Below are positions 45,232 to 54,813 of a DNA stretch of 64,000 bases, piece after piece; within the stretch, counting starts at the first letter, position 1, and each line of letters starts with the position of its first letter. This DNA is from Cycloclasticus sp. symbiont of Poecilosclerida sp. N (GTDB lineage Bacteria; Pseudomonadota; Gammaproteobacteria; Methylococcales; Cycloclasticaceae). The notes beneath the pieces are model-generated. The model saw only the letters and a list, made by a program, of their open reading frames with translations. It ran no database searches and was not told the origin of the DNA. The translations under genes and the position numbers were made by a program. The stretch covers positions 1 to 64,000 of the forward strand of contig LWTM01000074.1 of assembly GCA_002101205.1 (NCBI GenBank). Direction: 5' to 3'.

Positions 45232-46630
45232 TACTATTTCGGTCTGGGTCGTTGATGATGACAGATCTATACGATGGGTATTAGAAACCGCCCTAAAGAG
45301 GGAAGGCTATAATGTTACAAGCTTTGAAGGCGCAGAAAAAATTTTAGCGTTATTAGCAAAACAAGCCCCTGACGTCTTGCTTACCGATATTCGCATGCCC
45401 GGCAAAGGGGGTATTGAGCTATTAGTCGAGATACAAGAGCAACACCCAAACTTACCCGTGATCGTAATGACGGCGCACTCCGATATGGACAGCGCGATAT
45501 CAGCGTACGATGGAGGCGCCTTTGAATACTTGCCAAAACCATTTGACGTCGATGAGATGGTCAACCAAGTTGAGCGCGCGTATTCGTATAATAAAAGCAA
45601 ATCAAGAGAACCGACGATAACGGGCTTAGTCAATACATCTGTGTCAGATATTATTGGTAGTGCGCCTGCGATGCAAACGGTTTTTAGAGCCATTGGTCGC
45701 TTGTCCCGCTCAAATATAACCGTGATGGTTAATGGTGAATCGGGGACGGGAAAAGAGTTAGTCGCTAAAGCGCTACATCAACACAGCCGAAGGAAAAACG
45801 AGCCTTTTATAGCGCTGAATATGGCGGCTATCCCGAAAGATTTATTAGAGTCAGAGTTATTTGGGCATGAGAAGGGTGCGTTTACGGGCGCAACTAGTCG
45901 ACGAAAAGGTCGTTTTGAACAGGCCGATGGCGGCACATTGTTTTTAGACGAAATTGGCGACATGCCTGCAGATATGCAAACGCGGTTATTGCGCGTGCTA
46001 TCAGATGGTGAGTTTTTCTCGGTGGGAGGGCATAAGTCCATTAATGTTGACGTTAGAATCATCGCGGCAACACACCAGGGCCTAGAAAAGCTAGTTGAAG
46101 AAAAGCGTTTTAGAGAAGATTTATTCCATCGCTTGAATGTTGTTCGAATCAAAATCCCGCCGGTTAGAGAGCGCCGAGAAGATATACCGTTATTATTTAA
46201 TTACTTTTTGATCAAGGCGGCGCAAGAACTTGGGGACGACGTAAAGACCTTGGACGATAAAGCGATGGACTATTTATCGGGCCTGTCTTGGACGGGGAAT
46301 GTGCGGCAAATTGAAAACACCTGCCACTTGCTAACAGCGATGTGCCCGAGCAATACGATTCGGCTAGAAGATTTGCCAGAAGAGCTTAGCGCGGCGAGAG
46401 AAGAATCTAAACGAATAGATGCTGACTGGCTAGAGGCGGCAAAAAAAGACATTGATAGGCGTTTGTCGCTTGGAGAGCCAGACATCGCTAAGCGCGTGGT
46501 GTCATCGATAGAAAAAGTGTTAATACTTCAGGCGCTTGAAGTGACGAAAGGACGTCGGCAAGAGGCTGCTAAGTTACTGGGTTTTGGACGAAATACCTTA
46601 ACCAGAAAAATAAAAGAGTTTAGCGCTTAA
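45224..46630 (+). CDS. glnG: Nitrogen regulation response regulator NtrC
   Basis: 468 residues. The receiver has the phospho-acceptor aspartate in DVLLTDIRMPGKGG. The AAA+ sigma-54 activator domain has GESGTGKELVAKALH, the GAFTGA loop and GTLFLDEIGDMP. The C-terminal Fis-type helix-turn-helix is GRRQEAAKLLGFGRNTLTRK. It activates sigma-54 promoters of nitrogen-assimilation genes. All functional motifs are intact. Confidence 0.96.
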   Translation: MDDTISVWVVDDDRSIRWVLETALKREGYNVTSFEGAEKILALLAKQAPDVLLTDIRMPGKGGIELLVEIQEQHPNLPVIVMTAHSDMDSAISAYDGGAFEYLPKPFDVDEMVNQVERAYSYNKSKSREPTITGLVNTSVSDIIGSAPAMQTVFRAIGRLSRSNITVMVNGESGTGKELVAKALHQHSRRKNEPFIALNMAAIPKDLLESELFGHEKGAFTGATSRRKGRFEQADGGTLFLDEIGDMPADMQTRLLRVLSDGEFFSVGGHKSINVDVRIIAATHQGLEKLVEEKRFREDLFHRLNVVRIKIPPVRERREDIPLLFNYFLIKAAQELGDDVKTLDDKAMDYLSGLSWTGNVRQIENTCHLLTAMCPSNTIRLEDLPEELSAAREESKRIDADWLEAAKKDIDRRLSLGEPDIAKRVVSSIEKVLILQALEVTKGRRQEAAKLLGFGRNTLTRKIKEFSA

Positions 46631-46643
46631 ATCTGGCGGGGCT

Positions 46644-47573
46644 TTAGTAATCTAAAGTTCCGATCAAATCTGTCAAATGGTCGATTTTGTGCTCATCTAG
46701 ATAGGCGACAATACCGCTGTTAATTTTTTTGCTCAGTAGAGGGTCATAAAACAAGCCCGTTCCTAAGCCGATGGCGCTGGCGCCAGCAATAATGAATTCT
46801 AGGGCATCGTTAACGGTTGTGACGCCACCTTGGCCGATGATCGGAATACCGTGTGCCTTGCAGACTTGATGTACTTGGTGCACCTTCAATAAGGCAATCG
46901 GTTTAATCGCGGGGCCAGATAGCCCACCTTGTACATTGCCGATAACCGGTGTTCGTGTTTTCGTATCAATGGCCATTCCCATGAGTGTATTGACAGCGGC
47001 AAAGGCATCACTGCCCGCCTCAATACAGCGGCGTGCGCTTTGTGCAATATCGGTCTGATTGGGAGATAGTTTCGTAATAATGGGCTTTTTAGTCGCCGCG
47101 CGACACGCCTCGACAACGCGAGCAGACATGTCGGGGTCATTACCAAAGGTGACGCCACCTTCTTTAACATTTGGGCATGAAATGTTTATCTCAATCGCAT
47201 CAATGGGTGATTGATCGAATAACCGTGTTACCTCAGCATACTCTTCAATGGTCGAGCCTGAAACATTTGCAATAAATCGAGTTTCATTAAAATCCAAAGC
47301 AGGCAGAATATCGTTAACGACTTTATGTGCCCCTGGGTTTTGTAGACCAATAGCGTTTAACATGCCAGACGGCGTTTCATAAACACGGTGTGTCGGGTTG
47401 CCAAGCCGAGCTTGTAAGGTTGTACCTTTCAAACAAACAGCGCCAATATCTTGGTGCGAAAATCCATCCACGCGGGTGTATTCTTGGCCAAACCCAACAC
47501 AGCCAGAAAGCAACACGATAGGCGTTTGGAACTGCATACCGCAGAAGGAAGAAGCTAATTTAGACTGAGACAT
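46644..47573 (-). CDS. pyrD: Dihydroorotate dehydrogenase, class 1B-like catalytic subunit
   Basis: 309 residues. The TIM-barrel has the catalytic cysteine in IEINISCPNVKEGG and the FMN-binding segments KLSPNQTDIAQSARR, VNTLMGMAIDTKTR and IIGQGGVTTVNDALEF. A cysteine base and this length mark the class 1B form, which normally needs the FAD/Fe-S subunit PyrK. Most gammaproteobacteria instead have the membrane-bound class 2 enzyme. No pyrK is nearby, so the electron partner is unknown. Convergent with glnG. Confidence 0.88.
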   Translation of the reverse strand: MSQSKLASSFCGMQFQTPIVLLSGCVGFGQEYTRVDGFSHQDIGAVCLKGTTLQARLGNPTHRVYETPSGMLNAIGLQNPGAHKVVNDILPALDFNETRFIANVSGSTIEEYAEVTRLFDQSPIDAIEINISCPNVKEGGVTFGNDPDMSARVVEACRAATKKPIITKLSPNQTDIAQSARRCIEAGSDAFAAVNTLMGMAIDTKTRTPVIGNVQGGLSGPAIKPIALLKVHQVHQVCKAHGIPIIGQGGVTTVNDALEFIIAGASAIGLGTGLFYDPLLSKKINSGIVAYLDEHKIDHLTDLIGTLDY

Positions 47574-47634
47574 TTGATTAACGATAGTGAGATAATGTAT
47601 AAATTATACCAGTTAACGTAATCGTCATATCGCC

Positions 47635-48111
47635 ATGATCCACGTCGTTTTATTTGAGCCAGAAATACCGCCGAATACAGGCAATGTTATGCGCCTTTGT
47701 GCGAACACAGGCGTACAGCTGAGTTTAATTCACCCCTTGGGCTTTGAAATAAATGATAAGCGGCTAAGACGAGCGGGCATGGATTACCGAGACGTCGCGA
47801 ATGTAAAAGAGTATCAAAGCTTTGATGCGTTTTTACAGCTTGAAAAGCCGAAGAAAGTTTATGCTTTCTCACGCTTTGCACAAAGTCATTATGCGAAGGT
47901 ACGTTATGAAGTGGGGGACGCCTTGGTTTTTGGCCCTGAAACACGCGGCTTACCCAAAAATTTAATTGAATCGCTACCGGCGAACCAGCGCGTGTTAATC
48001 CCTATGCAAGAGGGCAATAGAAGCCTTAATTTATCCAACTCGGTTGCCGTTGCTGTTTATGAGGCCTGGCGGCAGAACGATTTTAATTGGCAAGGGTCGG
48101 AGCTAGCCTAA
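47635..48111 (+). CDS. trmL: tRNA (cytidine/uridine-34-2'-O)-methyltransferase TrmL
   Basis: 158 residues of the SPOUT fold with VLFEPEIPPNTGNVMRLCAN, the knot region LVFGPETRGLPKNLIE and IPMQEGNRSLNLSNSVAVAV. It methylates the wobble ribose of tRNA-Leu species. It overlaps the 3' end of the convergent gpsA by 9 bp. Confidence 0.95.
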   Translation: MIHVVLFEPEIPPNTGNVMRLCANTGVQLSLIHPLGFEINDKRLRRAGMDYRDVANVKEYQSFDAFLQLEKPKKVYAFSRFAQSHYAKVRYEVGDALVFGPETRGLPKNLIESLPANQRVLIPMQEGNRSLNLSNSVAVAVYEAWRQNDFNWQGSELA

Positions 48112-49113
48112 CGGGGCACCTGTTTTTTGCGCCCGCGTTAGCAGGTACCTAACGGCAACGTCGGGAGACAGTCCGTCATATAAAATTCGATAAACTTGGC
48201 TGCAAATCGGGACATCAAGAGATTGCTTTTGGCAGATAGCATGGACCTCCCGCGCAGCATGAATACCCTCTACTTCTTGACCGATACTATTTTTCGCTTC
48301 AGCAACAGTTTTTCCTTGCCCAAGCTGTAGACCAAGGCGGCGGTTACGAGACTTATTATCTGTACAAGTTAAGACGAGATCGCCCATACCAGCCAAGCCC
48401 AAAAAAGAACTTTCGGAGCAGGCGTAAATTTTGCCTAACTGAACTATTTCTGTTAAACCCAGCGTAATTAAAGCGGCGCGTGCGTTTGCACCATAGCCTA
48501 AGCCATCGGAAATCCCGGCGGCAATGGCTAAGATATTTTTCATTGAACCCGCTATTTCGGCACTTACAATACTCATACTCGGGAAGGCCAAAAATCTAGG
48601 CGACCTTATCGTATTGGCAACCTGTGTGGCAATGGCAATATCGGGCGAAGCAACGATAACAGCGGTGGGCAAACCCTGGGCAACCTCTAGCGCAAAACTG
48701 GGGCCAGATATTAGAGCAATAGGCATATTTTCACCTAACGTTTCAAGAGCAACTTCATGTGTCAATAAGCCGCTGCCGGTTTCGAACCCTTTAGTTACCC
48801 AGGTAAGGATGGTGTCTTTGGCTAGGTGTGGCTGGCATTTCAATAATGTCTCTCTAAATGCGTAACTAGGTACAGCAACCATTAGAAATGTGTGTTCACT
48901 AACGGTGAGCGCTAAGTCGCCTGAAACAGACAACGTGTCAGGAAAATCTGTCCCTGGAAGAAATTCATTATTGCAGTGGTCTTGCGTTAATTTTTCAACA
49001 TGCGCCGGGTCATGTCCCCACAAGGTAATCTGGTGGCCGCAACGAGCCATCATAATGGCCATTGCCGTGCCCCAAGAGCCGGCGCCTAGCACCGCTATTT
49101 TTTTTGGCATCAT
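48103..49113 (-). CDS. gpsA: Glycerol-3-phosphate dehydrogenase [NAD(P)+]
   Basis: 336 residues with the NAD motif IAVLGAGSWGTAMAIMMARC, the ALISGPSFALEVAQG loop, and the catalytic-domain sequence GLAGMGDLVLTCTDNKSRNR. It makes sn-glycerol-3-phosphate for phospholipids. It is 8 bp downstream of secB, a classic secB–gpsA operon. Confidence 0.96.
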   Translation of the reverse strand: MMPKKIAVLGAGSWGTAMAIMMARCGHQITLWGHDPAHVEKLTQDHCNNEFLPGTDFPDTLSVSGDLALTVSEHTFLMVAVPSYAFRETLLKCQPHLAKDTILTWVTKGFETGSGLLTHEVALETLGENMPIALISGPSFALEVAQGLPTAVIVASPDIAIATQVANTIRSPRFLAFPSMSIVSAEIAGSMKNILAIAAGISDGLGYGANARAALITLGLTEIVQLGKIYACSESSFLGLAGMGDLVLTCTDNKSRNRRLGLQLGQGKTVAEAKNSIGQEVEGIHAAREVHAICQKQSLDVPICSQVYRILYDGLSPDVAVRYLLTRAQKTGAPLG

Positions 49114-49121
49114 TGTTTGTT

Positions 49122-49586
49122 TTAGTTTAGCCTAGTTGAACCGTCTTGCTGGGCATGTTGTTGTGCGTAAAGGGCATCAAAGTTAACAGGGTTCAGTAGC
49201 ATCGGCGGGAAACCACCTTTAGTGACAATTTCAGATACAACTTCACGCAAATAAGGGAATAAAACACTCGGGCAAAAACTGCCTAAAAGAGGCCCCATTT
49301 CAGCTTCAGGAAACGCCTTAACAGCAAAAACACCGACTTGTGTTACTTCAACGAGGTAGGCTGTTTTGCCCTCGTTTTTAGCGGCAATGGTCGCAGTGAT
49401 AGACACCTCAAATAAATCTTGCGGTGCTTTTTTAGTGTTACTGTTTAAATTGATGTCCATGGTGGGCTTCCACGGTTGTGTGAAAATGAAAGGAGCATTA
49501 GGGGACTCAAAAGAAATATCTTTTACAAAAAGCTTTTGAATAGAAAATTGTTTTTCGTGTGATGTGACAGGTTCTGTAGAGGCCAT
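49122..49586 (-). CDS. secB: Protein-export chaperone SecB
   Basis: 154 residues with the typical SecB core FSIQKLFVKDISFESPNAPF and LFPYLREVVSEIVTKGGFPP followed by MLLNPVNFDALYAQQ. It keeps preproteins unfolded for SecA. It lies in the rhodanese–secB–gpsA operon, 21 bp after the rhodanese gene. Confidence 0.96.
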   Translation of the reverse strand: MASTEPVTSHEKQFSIQKLFVKDISFESPNAPFIFTQPWKPTMDINLNSNTKKAPQDLFEVSITATIAAKNEGKTAYLVEVTQVGVFAVKAFPEAEMGPLLGSFCPSVLFPYLREVVSEIVTKGGFPPMLLNPVNFDALYAQQHAQQDGSTRLN

Positions 49587-49607
49587 GAGTTGTCTCGCTC
49601 TTAAATG

Positions 49608-50033
49608 TTATTTTTTAACCAGCGGCATGTTGGCATCTTGCCAAGCTTGTATACCACCGCTTATAGCGAATACGTTTGTGAAGCCTTGCTTACTCAATAT
49701 CTTACACGCTTCATCTGCTCGCATACCTGTTTTGCAATAAAAAAGCAGTGGTCTACCGCCGTATTTATTGAGCTTGTCTGAGCTGTCTTTAATGTCCGGC
49801 AGTGGAATTAAAATAGCATCGGATATGTGGCCATTGTTAAATTCTGATTTATTCCGGGTATCAATGACCACCGCATCGTCGCGATTGATAAGGCCAATTG
49901 CTTCAGGCGGTGATACCTGTTTGTATTTGCGGGTAACGTCACTAAAAACAGTTTGTAGTAATAAAATAATAACAATAAGCAAAGCAACAAAGAGTAAGCT
50001 GTGATTCGTTACAAATTCAATATAGATATCCAT
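49608..50033 (-). CDS. Membrane-anchored rhodanese-like protein (YibN type)
   Basis: 141 residues. One N-terminal membrane helix (LLFVALLIVIILLLQTVF) precedes a single rhodanese domain with VIDTRNKSEFNNGHI and the active-site cysteine in LLFYCKTGMRADEACKIL. It probably handles sulfane sulfur at the membrane. Its place ahead of secB is common in gammaproteobacteria. It is divergent from gpmI. Confidence 0.92.
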   Translation of the reverse strand: MDIYIEFVTNHSLLFVALLIVIILLLQTVFSDVTRKYKQVSPPEAIGLINRDDAVVIDTRNKSEFNNGHISDAILIPLPDIKDSSDKLNKYGGRPLLFYCKTGMRADEACKILSKQGFTNVFAISGGIQAWQDANMPLVKK

Positions 50034-50182
50034 CTTGGGTTTGGCCCTATGTTGTAAGAGATGTTAGCAGAACTTAGCTGACGATTTTTATACCTTAATC
50101 GTGCGGATATAAAAAGGCAGATATTGTAAAATGCTGATGTATCAAGCACGTATTATAGCAAGCAAATTATGGAGATAGCATT

Positions 50183-51736
50183 TTGAAACAAGATTTAGCG
50201 AAACGCCCCATTGTTTTGATGGTTTTGGATGGCTTCGGGTACTCCGAATCAGATGAGTTTAATGCCATCAATGCGGCGCACACGCCAACGTGGGATAATT
50301 TGTGGGCAACGCGGCCAAAGGCGCTGCTGGATTGTTCTGGCTCGGCGGTTGGGCTACCTGATTTGCAAATGGGCAACTCCGAAGTAGGGCATTTACATTT
50401 AGGTGCCGGTCGTTTATTGGCGCAAACACTCACCCTGCTCAATAACGAAGTCAAATCAGAAGATTTCAAAAAGAACGCCGTGCTTTGCAATGTGGTTGAA
50501 GGCGTTGTGAAAAAACACAAAGCCTTACATGTGATTGGCTTATTGTCACCAGGTGGGGTGCACAGTCACGAAGATCATATTCAAGCGATGTTAGAAATGG
50601 CGGCTGAAAAGGGCGTTAAAAAGCTGTATTTACACGCCATTTTAGACGGCCGCGATACGCCGCCACAAAGCGCACGAGCGTCCTTAGAAAAAATGGACGC
50701 AACCTTTAAGCGCTTAGGCGTCGGCGAAACGGTTTCTCTAATCGGCAGATTTTATGCCATGGACAGGGATAATCGTTGGGACCGCGTTCAATTAGCCTAC
50801 GATTTATTCACCTCCGCTACAGCACAATACGTGGCAGATAGTGCCGTGAGCGGACTACAGTCGTCCTATGCGCGCGAAGAGTTTGACGAGTTTGTTTTAC
50901 CCACCCGCATCTGTGCACAAGGTGAAGACGCCGTCTGTATAGAAGACGGCGATAGCGTCGTTTTTATGAACTTTAGAGCGGATAGAACGCGTGAGATAAC
51001 ACGCGCGTTAACACAAACCTCTTTTGATGATTTCAAACGTAATACCACGCCGGTGTTAGATCAATATGTTTGTTTAACGCAATACCACGCAGACTTTGAT
51101 TTGCCTGTCGCCTACCCACCCACCTCGGTTGACAATGGCTTCGGTGAAGTGCTCGCGAAAAAAGGCTTAAAGCAACTGCGTATTGCCGAAACGGAAAAAT
51201 ACGCGCACGTGACGTTTTTCTTTAACGGCGGCGTAGATAAGCCAAACGAAGGTGAAGACAGAATACTGGTCCCATCGCCGAGCGTTAAAACCTATGACTT
51301 ACAACCTCAAATGAGTGCGCCAGAATTAACCGACAAGCTGGTTGAGGCGGTTGAATCAAAAAAATATGACGCGATTATCACCAACTACGCCAATTGCGAT
51401 ATGGTGGGGCATACGGGCAATTTTGATGCGACAGTTAAAGCAGTAGAAACGATTGATATCTGTATTGCGCGTTTGCTCGAAGCGCTTAGCAAAGTGGGCG
51501 GCGAGGTTTTCATCACCGCCGATCACGGCAATGCCGAGCAGATGGCTGATGCACAAACAGGACAAAGCCACACCGCGCATACCACGAACCAGGTGCCTTT
51601 CGTTTATGTGGGCCGTCCGGCAACGCTGAGTAGCAGCGGTAATTTAGCCGACGTTGCACCGACCTTATTAAGGGCAATGGGCGTTGCGCCTCCCAAAGAA
51701 ATGAGCGGCTCAAGTCTGCTGCATTTAGGCAAATAA
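50183..51736 (+). CDS. gpmI: 2,3-bisphosphoglycerate-independent phosphoglycerate mutase
   Basis: 517 residues with the metal/serine centre VLMVLDGFGYSE and MGNSEVGHLHLGAGR (nucleophile serine), the HAILDGRDTPPQSA loop and ITADHGNAEQMAD. It interconverts 3- and 2-phosphoglycerate in glycolysis. The start is a TTG at 50183, supported by GGAG 8 bp upstream. It leads the gpmI–envC–ctpA group. Confidence 0.95.
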   Translation: MKQDLAKRPIVLMVLDGFGYSESDEFNAINAAHTPTWDNLWATRPKALLDCSGSAVGLPDLQMGNSEVGHLHLGAGRLLAQTLTLLNNEVKSEDFKKNAVLCNVVEGVVKKHKALHVIGLLSPGGVHSHEDHIQAMLEMAAEKGVKKLYLHAILDGRDTPPQSARASLEKMDATFKRLGVGETVSLIGRFYAMDRDNRWDRVQLAYDLFTSATAQYVADSAVSGLQSSYAREEFDEFVLPTRICAQGEDAVCIEDGDSVVFMNFRADRTREITRALTQTSFDDFKRNTTPVLDQYVCLTQYHADFDLPVAYPPTSVDNGFGEVLAKKGLKQLRIAETEKYAHVTFFFNGGVDKPNEGEDRILVPSPSVKTYDLQPQMSAPELTDKLVEAVESKKYDAIITNYANCDMVGHTGNFDATVKAVETIDICIARLLEALSKVGGEVFITADHGNAEQMADAQTGQSHTAHTTNQVPFVYVGRPATLSSSGNLADVAPTLLRAMGVAPPKEMSGSSLLHLGK

Positions 51737-51752
51737 TCAAGGGGTGCTTTGC

Positions 51753-52916
51753 GTGAATAGACGAACAGTGAAATACGCTGCGAGTGTTTTTTTACTGCTG
51801 CTGTCGACGCTGCTTATTGCGTCACCACAAAGTGAACAAAAAAAGCAACTCGACGCGCTGCGTGATCGTATGCAGCAGGTTGAGAAAACACTGCGGTTAA
51901 AACAACGCACGCAAACGCAAGAAGAGAAACAGCTGAGGCAAATCGATAAACGGCTTAACGCCTCATCCAAAAAGCTCCACGTGTTAAATAAAAAACTGGC
52001 GGTGACACGCAAGAATATTAACGGGCTTCACGTCGAGCAAAAAGTATTAAAGAAAGGTATAAATAAGCAGAAAAGCTTATTGGGCAAACAAATGAAATCA
52101 GCCTATTTAATGGGGCAGCAGCAGCGGGTCAAAATGTTGCTAAACCAAGAAGAGCCAGACCGCATGAGCCGGGTCATGCAGTATTACGATTACTTTAACC
52201 AAGCTCGACTTAAAAGCGTTAAACAACTAGAGTCAGATATAGCCGTCTTATTGTTGGTTGAAGAAAAACTTGCCGGCAAGCAACACGAACTTACCTCCTT
52301 TGTTAGTGCGAAACGCTTAGAAAACGAAACACTCGCTAAAGCCAAAAAACAACGAAAAGCCGCCTTATCTCAGTTAAATCGACAAATAAAAACATCCTCG
52401 CAAGAATTAGCCGAACTGAAAGAAAATGAAAAACGCCTAACAAATTTGTTAGCTAGCATTCAACAAGCAGTTAACAACATTCCCGTGCCTACACAAGCAA
52501 GCAAACCGTTTAGAGTCTTAAAAGGAAAAATGAACTGGCCGACAAAAGGACGAATCCTTAAACGCTTTGGCAGCGCTAGAAAATCAGGCCGCTATGACGG
52601 CGTGGTTATTTCAGCAAACGAGGGCGCCGCCATTCGCTCCATTTCAAACGGGCGGGTTGTTTACGCCGATTGGTTGCGCGGTTATGGTTTGTTAATGATA
52701 ATTGATCATGGTGCAAACTACATGAGCCTTTACGCCTTTAACGAAGGGCTATATAAAGAAGCTGGCGATTGGGTCCGGCGCGACGAAACAATCGGTACTG
52801 TCGGTGTTAGTGGCGGTCAGAATAAAGCAGGACTATACTTCAGCATTAGAAAAAATGGTAAACCCGTGAACCCCGTTCATTGGTGTAAAACCGTTAGAAA
52901 GGGGCGGGTTGGATGA
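51753..52916 (+). CDS. envC: Murein hydrolase activator EnvC
   Basis: About 387 residues. A signal peptide (YAASVFLLLLSTLLIAS) is followed by a long coiled coil (25–240) and a C-terminal LytM domain. Zinc ligands are lost: the usual H-D pair reads GRYDGVVIS, and the HxH reads LYAFNEG. That fits EnvC, which activates amidases at division rather than cutting murein itself. The GTG at 51753 has AAGGGG 8 bp upstream and is preferred to the GTG at 51744. It is followed by an IS1595 relic, which separates it from ctpA. Confidence 0.9.
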   Translation: MNRRTVKYAASVFLLLLSTLLIASPQSEQKKQLDALRDRMQQVEKTLRLKQRTQTQEEKQLRQIDKRLNASSKKLHVLNKKLAVTRKNINGLHVEQKVLKKGINKQKSLLGKQMKSAYLMGQQQRVKMLLNQEEPDRMSRVMQYYDYFNQARLKSVKQLESDIAVLLLVEEKLAGKQHELTSFVSAKRLENETLAKAKKQRKAALSQLNRQIKTSSQELAELKENEKRLTNLLASIQQAVNNIPVPTQASKPFRVLKGKMNWPTKGRILKRFGSARKSGRYDGVVISANEGAAIRSISNGRVVYADWLRGYGLLMIIDHGANYMSLYAFNEGLYKEAGDWVRRDETIGTVGVSGGQNKAGLYFSIRKNGKPVNPVHWCKTVRKGRVG

Positions 52917-52972
52917 AATTTGTTGGGACGCTAAAAGTGATCACTGTTTTTTTGCCTTTACAAACACACTTT

Positions 52973-53485
52973 GGGTTATGACAAGTTAAGCATGGGTATT
53001 ATCATGCTCTAAAGTAGTGTTATCACTATAAAAAACAAGTATACGAACCGTTCGCGCATTTCAAAGAAGTTGTTCGAGAACTTATTCGGTACTTTCTATC
53101 AACTTAAGCGCCCGCTAAATAGCTAACGTTACTTAGCCGCAAACTACCAACACTTAATCTGACGGCGGATAATACGGAGAAAGGCCGATATCAATAGCGT
53201 TATTCATTTTGATGGTTGCGCGGTTATAATCGATTTTGGTTATAAAAAGTGTTTTAGAGTTCATCATGGACAACATGAGTTTTTTAGAGGCGCAGTCATC
53301 GCAAGGGAATTGAGTCGTTGTGGGACTATGCTAAAATACGACGGGTGAAGTTTAGAATAATGGATAACGGTCTGTTCAATCGACACCTTAAACAGAGTGA
53401 GTTTAGATTTAATAATCGAGAGCAAGGTCTATACAATGCTTTGCTCAAAAGGTTCAAAGAAGAGCCCCTTAACTTGTCATAACCC
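52973..53485 (+). mobile_element. IS1595-family relic, copy 2, with both terminal repeats
   Basis: Both ends are present: GGGTTATGACAAGTTAAG (52973–52990) and its exact inverse CTTAACTTGTCATAACCC (53468–53485). The forward strand encodes pieces of the DDE domain, VHHGQHEFF, SHRKGIESLWDYAKIRRVKF and HLKQSEFRFNNREQGLYN, ending KEEPLNLS. About half of a normal element is missing and frames are broken. It lies between envC and ctpA and pushes ctpA out of the operon. Confidence 0.88.
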
Positions 53486-53508
53486 TTAATTTATTTTATG
53501 GAGAACAA

Positions 53509-54804
53509 ATGAATTTTTTACATAAAACACTGCCCGTCTTATTGATCGGTGCGTTACTGGGCATCATGGTGAGCGTGGGAGGCTCGATATTGGCGGAAAA
53601 GGAGCACGTAAAGGGCTCGTTACCGCTGGATGATTTGAAAGCTTTCTCGGAAGTGTTTGGACAAATAAAAGCCTCGTATGTGGAAGAGGTCAGTGATCAC
53701 GACTTACTTGAGAGCGCGATAGAGGGCATGTTGGCGGGGCTTGATCCACACTCAACGTATTTAGACGAAAAAGACTTTAAAGACTTACGCGAAGGAACGC
53801 GTGGCGAGTTTGGTGGTTTAGGCATCGAAGTGGGTATGGAAGATGGCTTTGTTAAAGTGATCACGCCGATTGATGATACGCCAGCATTTGAGGCGGGTGT
53901 CGAGGCGGGCGACTTGGTGATTCGCTTAAATGAAAAACCCGTGAAGGGGATGTCGCTGGCTGATGCGGTAAAAATTATGCGCGGCAAGCCGGGCACAGAC
54001 ATTGTGTTAACCATTATTAGAGAGGGCGAGCCAAAGCCGCTGAAGATTTCTATTACGCGTGCTGTCATTAAAGTGGTGAGCGTTAAAAATAGAATGCTGG
54101 AGCCAGGCTATGGTTATGTGCGCATCGCAAGTTTCCAAACACGCACCGGCGCGAATTTCAACGATGCCTTATCTCAGCTGAAAAAAGAAAACGAAAACGA
54201 CGAACTTAAAGGTTTGGTATTAGACTTGCGCAACAATCCAGGCGGTTTGTTAAAAGCGGCGGTTGCGGTGAGTGATGCTTTTTTAGATAAAGGCTTGATT
54301 GTGTATACAGAGGGCCGTATTCAGCATTCTAAAATGCGTTTTAAAGCCAACCCAAATGATGCATTAAACGGTGCGCCCATTGTTGTATTAGTTAATGGTG
54401 GCTCTGCGTCGGCATCTGAAATTGTAGCCGGTGCGCTTCAAGACCATAAACGCGCGGTGATTATGGGGCAACAAAGCTTTGGCAAAGGTTCGGTTCAAAC
54501 GGTTTTAGAGAACGGTCGAGGTGGCGCGATTAAGTTAACGACGGCGCGTTACTTTACGCCATCAGGCCGTTCGATTCAGGCTGAAGGTATTACGCCAGAC
54601 GTTATTTTATTGAAAGTAAAGCTCGAGAAGCTAGATGAAGATGAAGATTTTGTTTTTATTAAAGAAAAAGATTTAACCAAGCATTTAGAAAACGCAGATG
54701 CTGAGGAGTCAGCAGCTGAAAAGCCTGAAAAACGGTCGAGTGATGATTACCCCTTAAATGCGGCATTGAACCTACTTAAAGGCATTAATATTCTAAGGAA
54801 GTAA
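53509..54804 (+). CDS. ctpA: Carboxy-terminal processing protease (S41, CtpA)
   Basis: 431 residues. An N-terminal membrane anchor/signal (LPVLLIGALLGIMVSVGGS) precedes a PDZ domain (about 95–180) and the S41 domain with the catalytic serine in NGGSASASEIVAGALQD and lysine in GQQSFGKGSVQT. It trims periplasmic proteins, including peptidoglycan hydrolases. GGAGAAC precedes the ATG. The IS1595 end is only 24 bp upstream, so the promoter must now lie in or before that relic. Confidence 0.95.
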   Translation: MNFLHKTLPVLLIGALLGIMVSVGGSILAEKEHVKGSLPLDDLKAFSEVFGQIKASYVEEVSDHDLLESAIEGMLAGLDPHSTYLDEKDFKDLREGTRGEFGGLGIEVGMEDGFVKVITPIDDTPAFEAGVEAGDLVIRLNEKPVKGMSLADAVKIMRGKPGTDIVLTIIREGEPKPLKISITRAVIKVVSVKNRMLEPGYGYVRIASFQTRTGANFNDALSQLKKENENDELKGLVLDLRNNPGGLLKAAVAVSDAFLDKGLIVYTEGRIQHSKMRFKANPNDALNGAPIVVLVNGGSASASEIVAGALQDHKRAVIMGQQSFGKGSVQTVLENGRGGAIKLTTARYFTPSGRSIQAEGITPDVILLKVKLEKLDEDEDFVFIKEKDLTKHLENADAEESAAEKPEKRSSDDYPLNAALNLLKGINILRK

Positions 54805-54813
54805 GGAGGTTAG

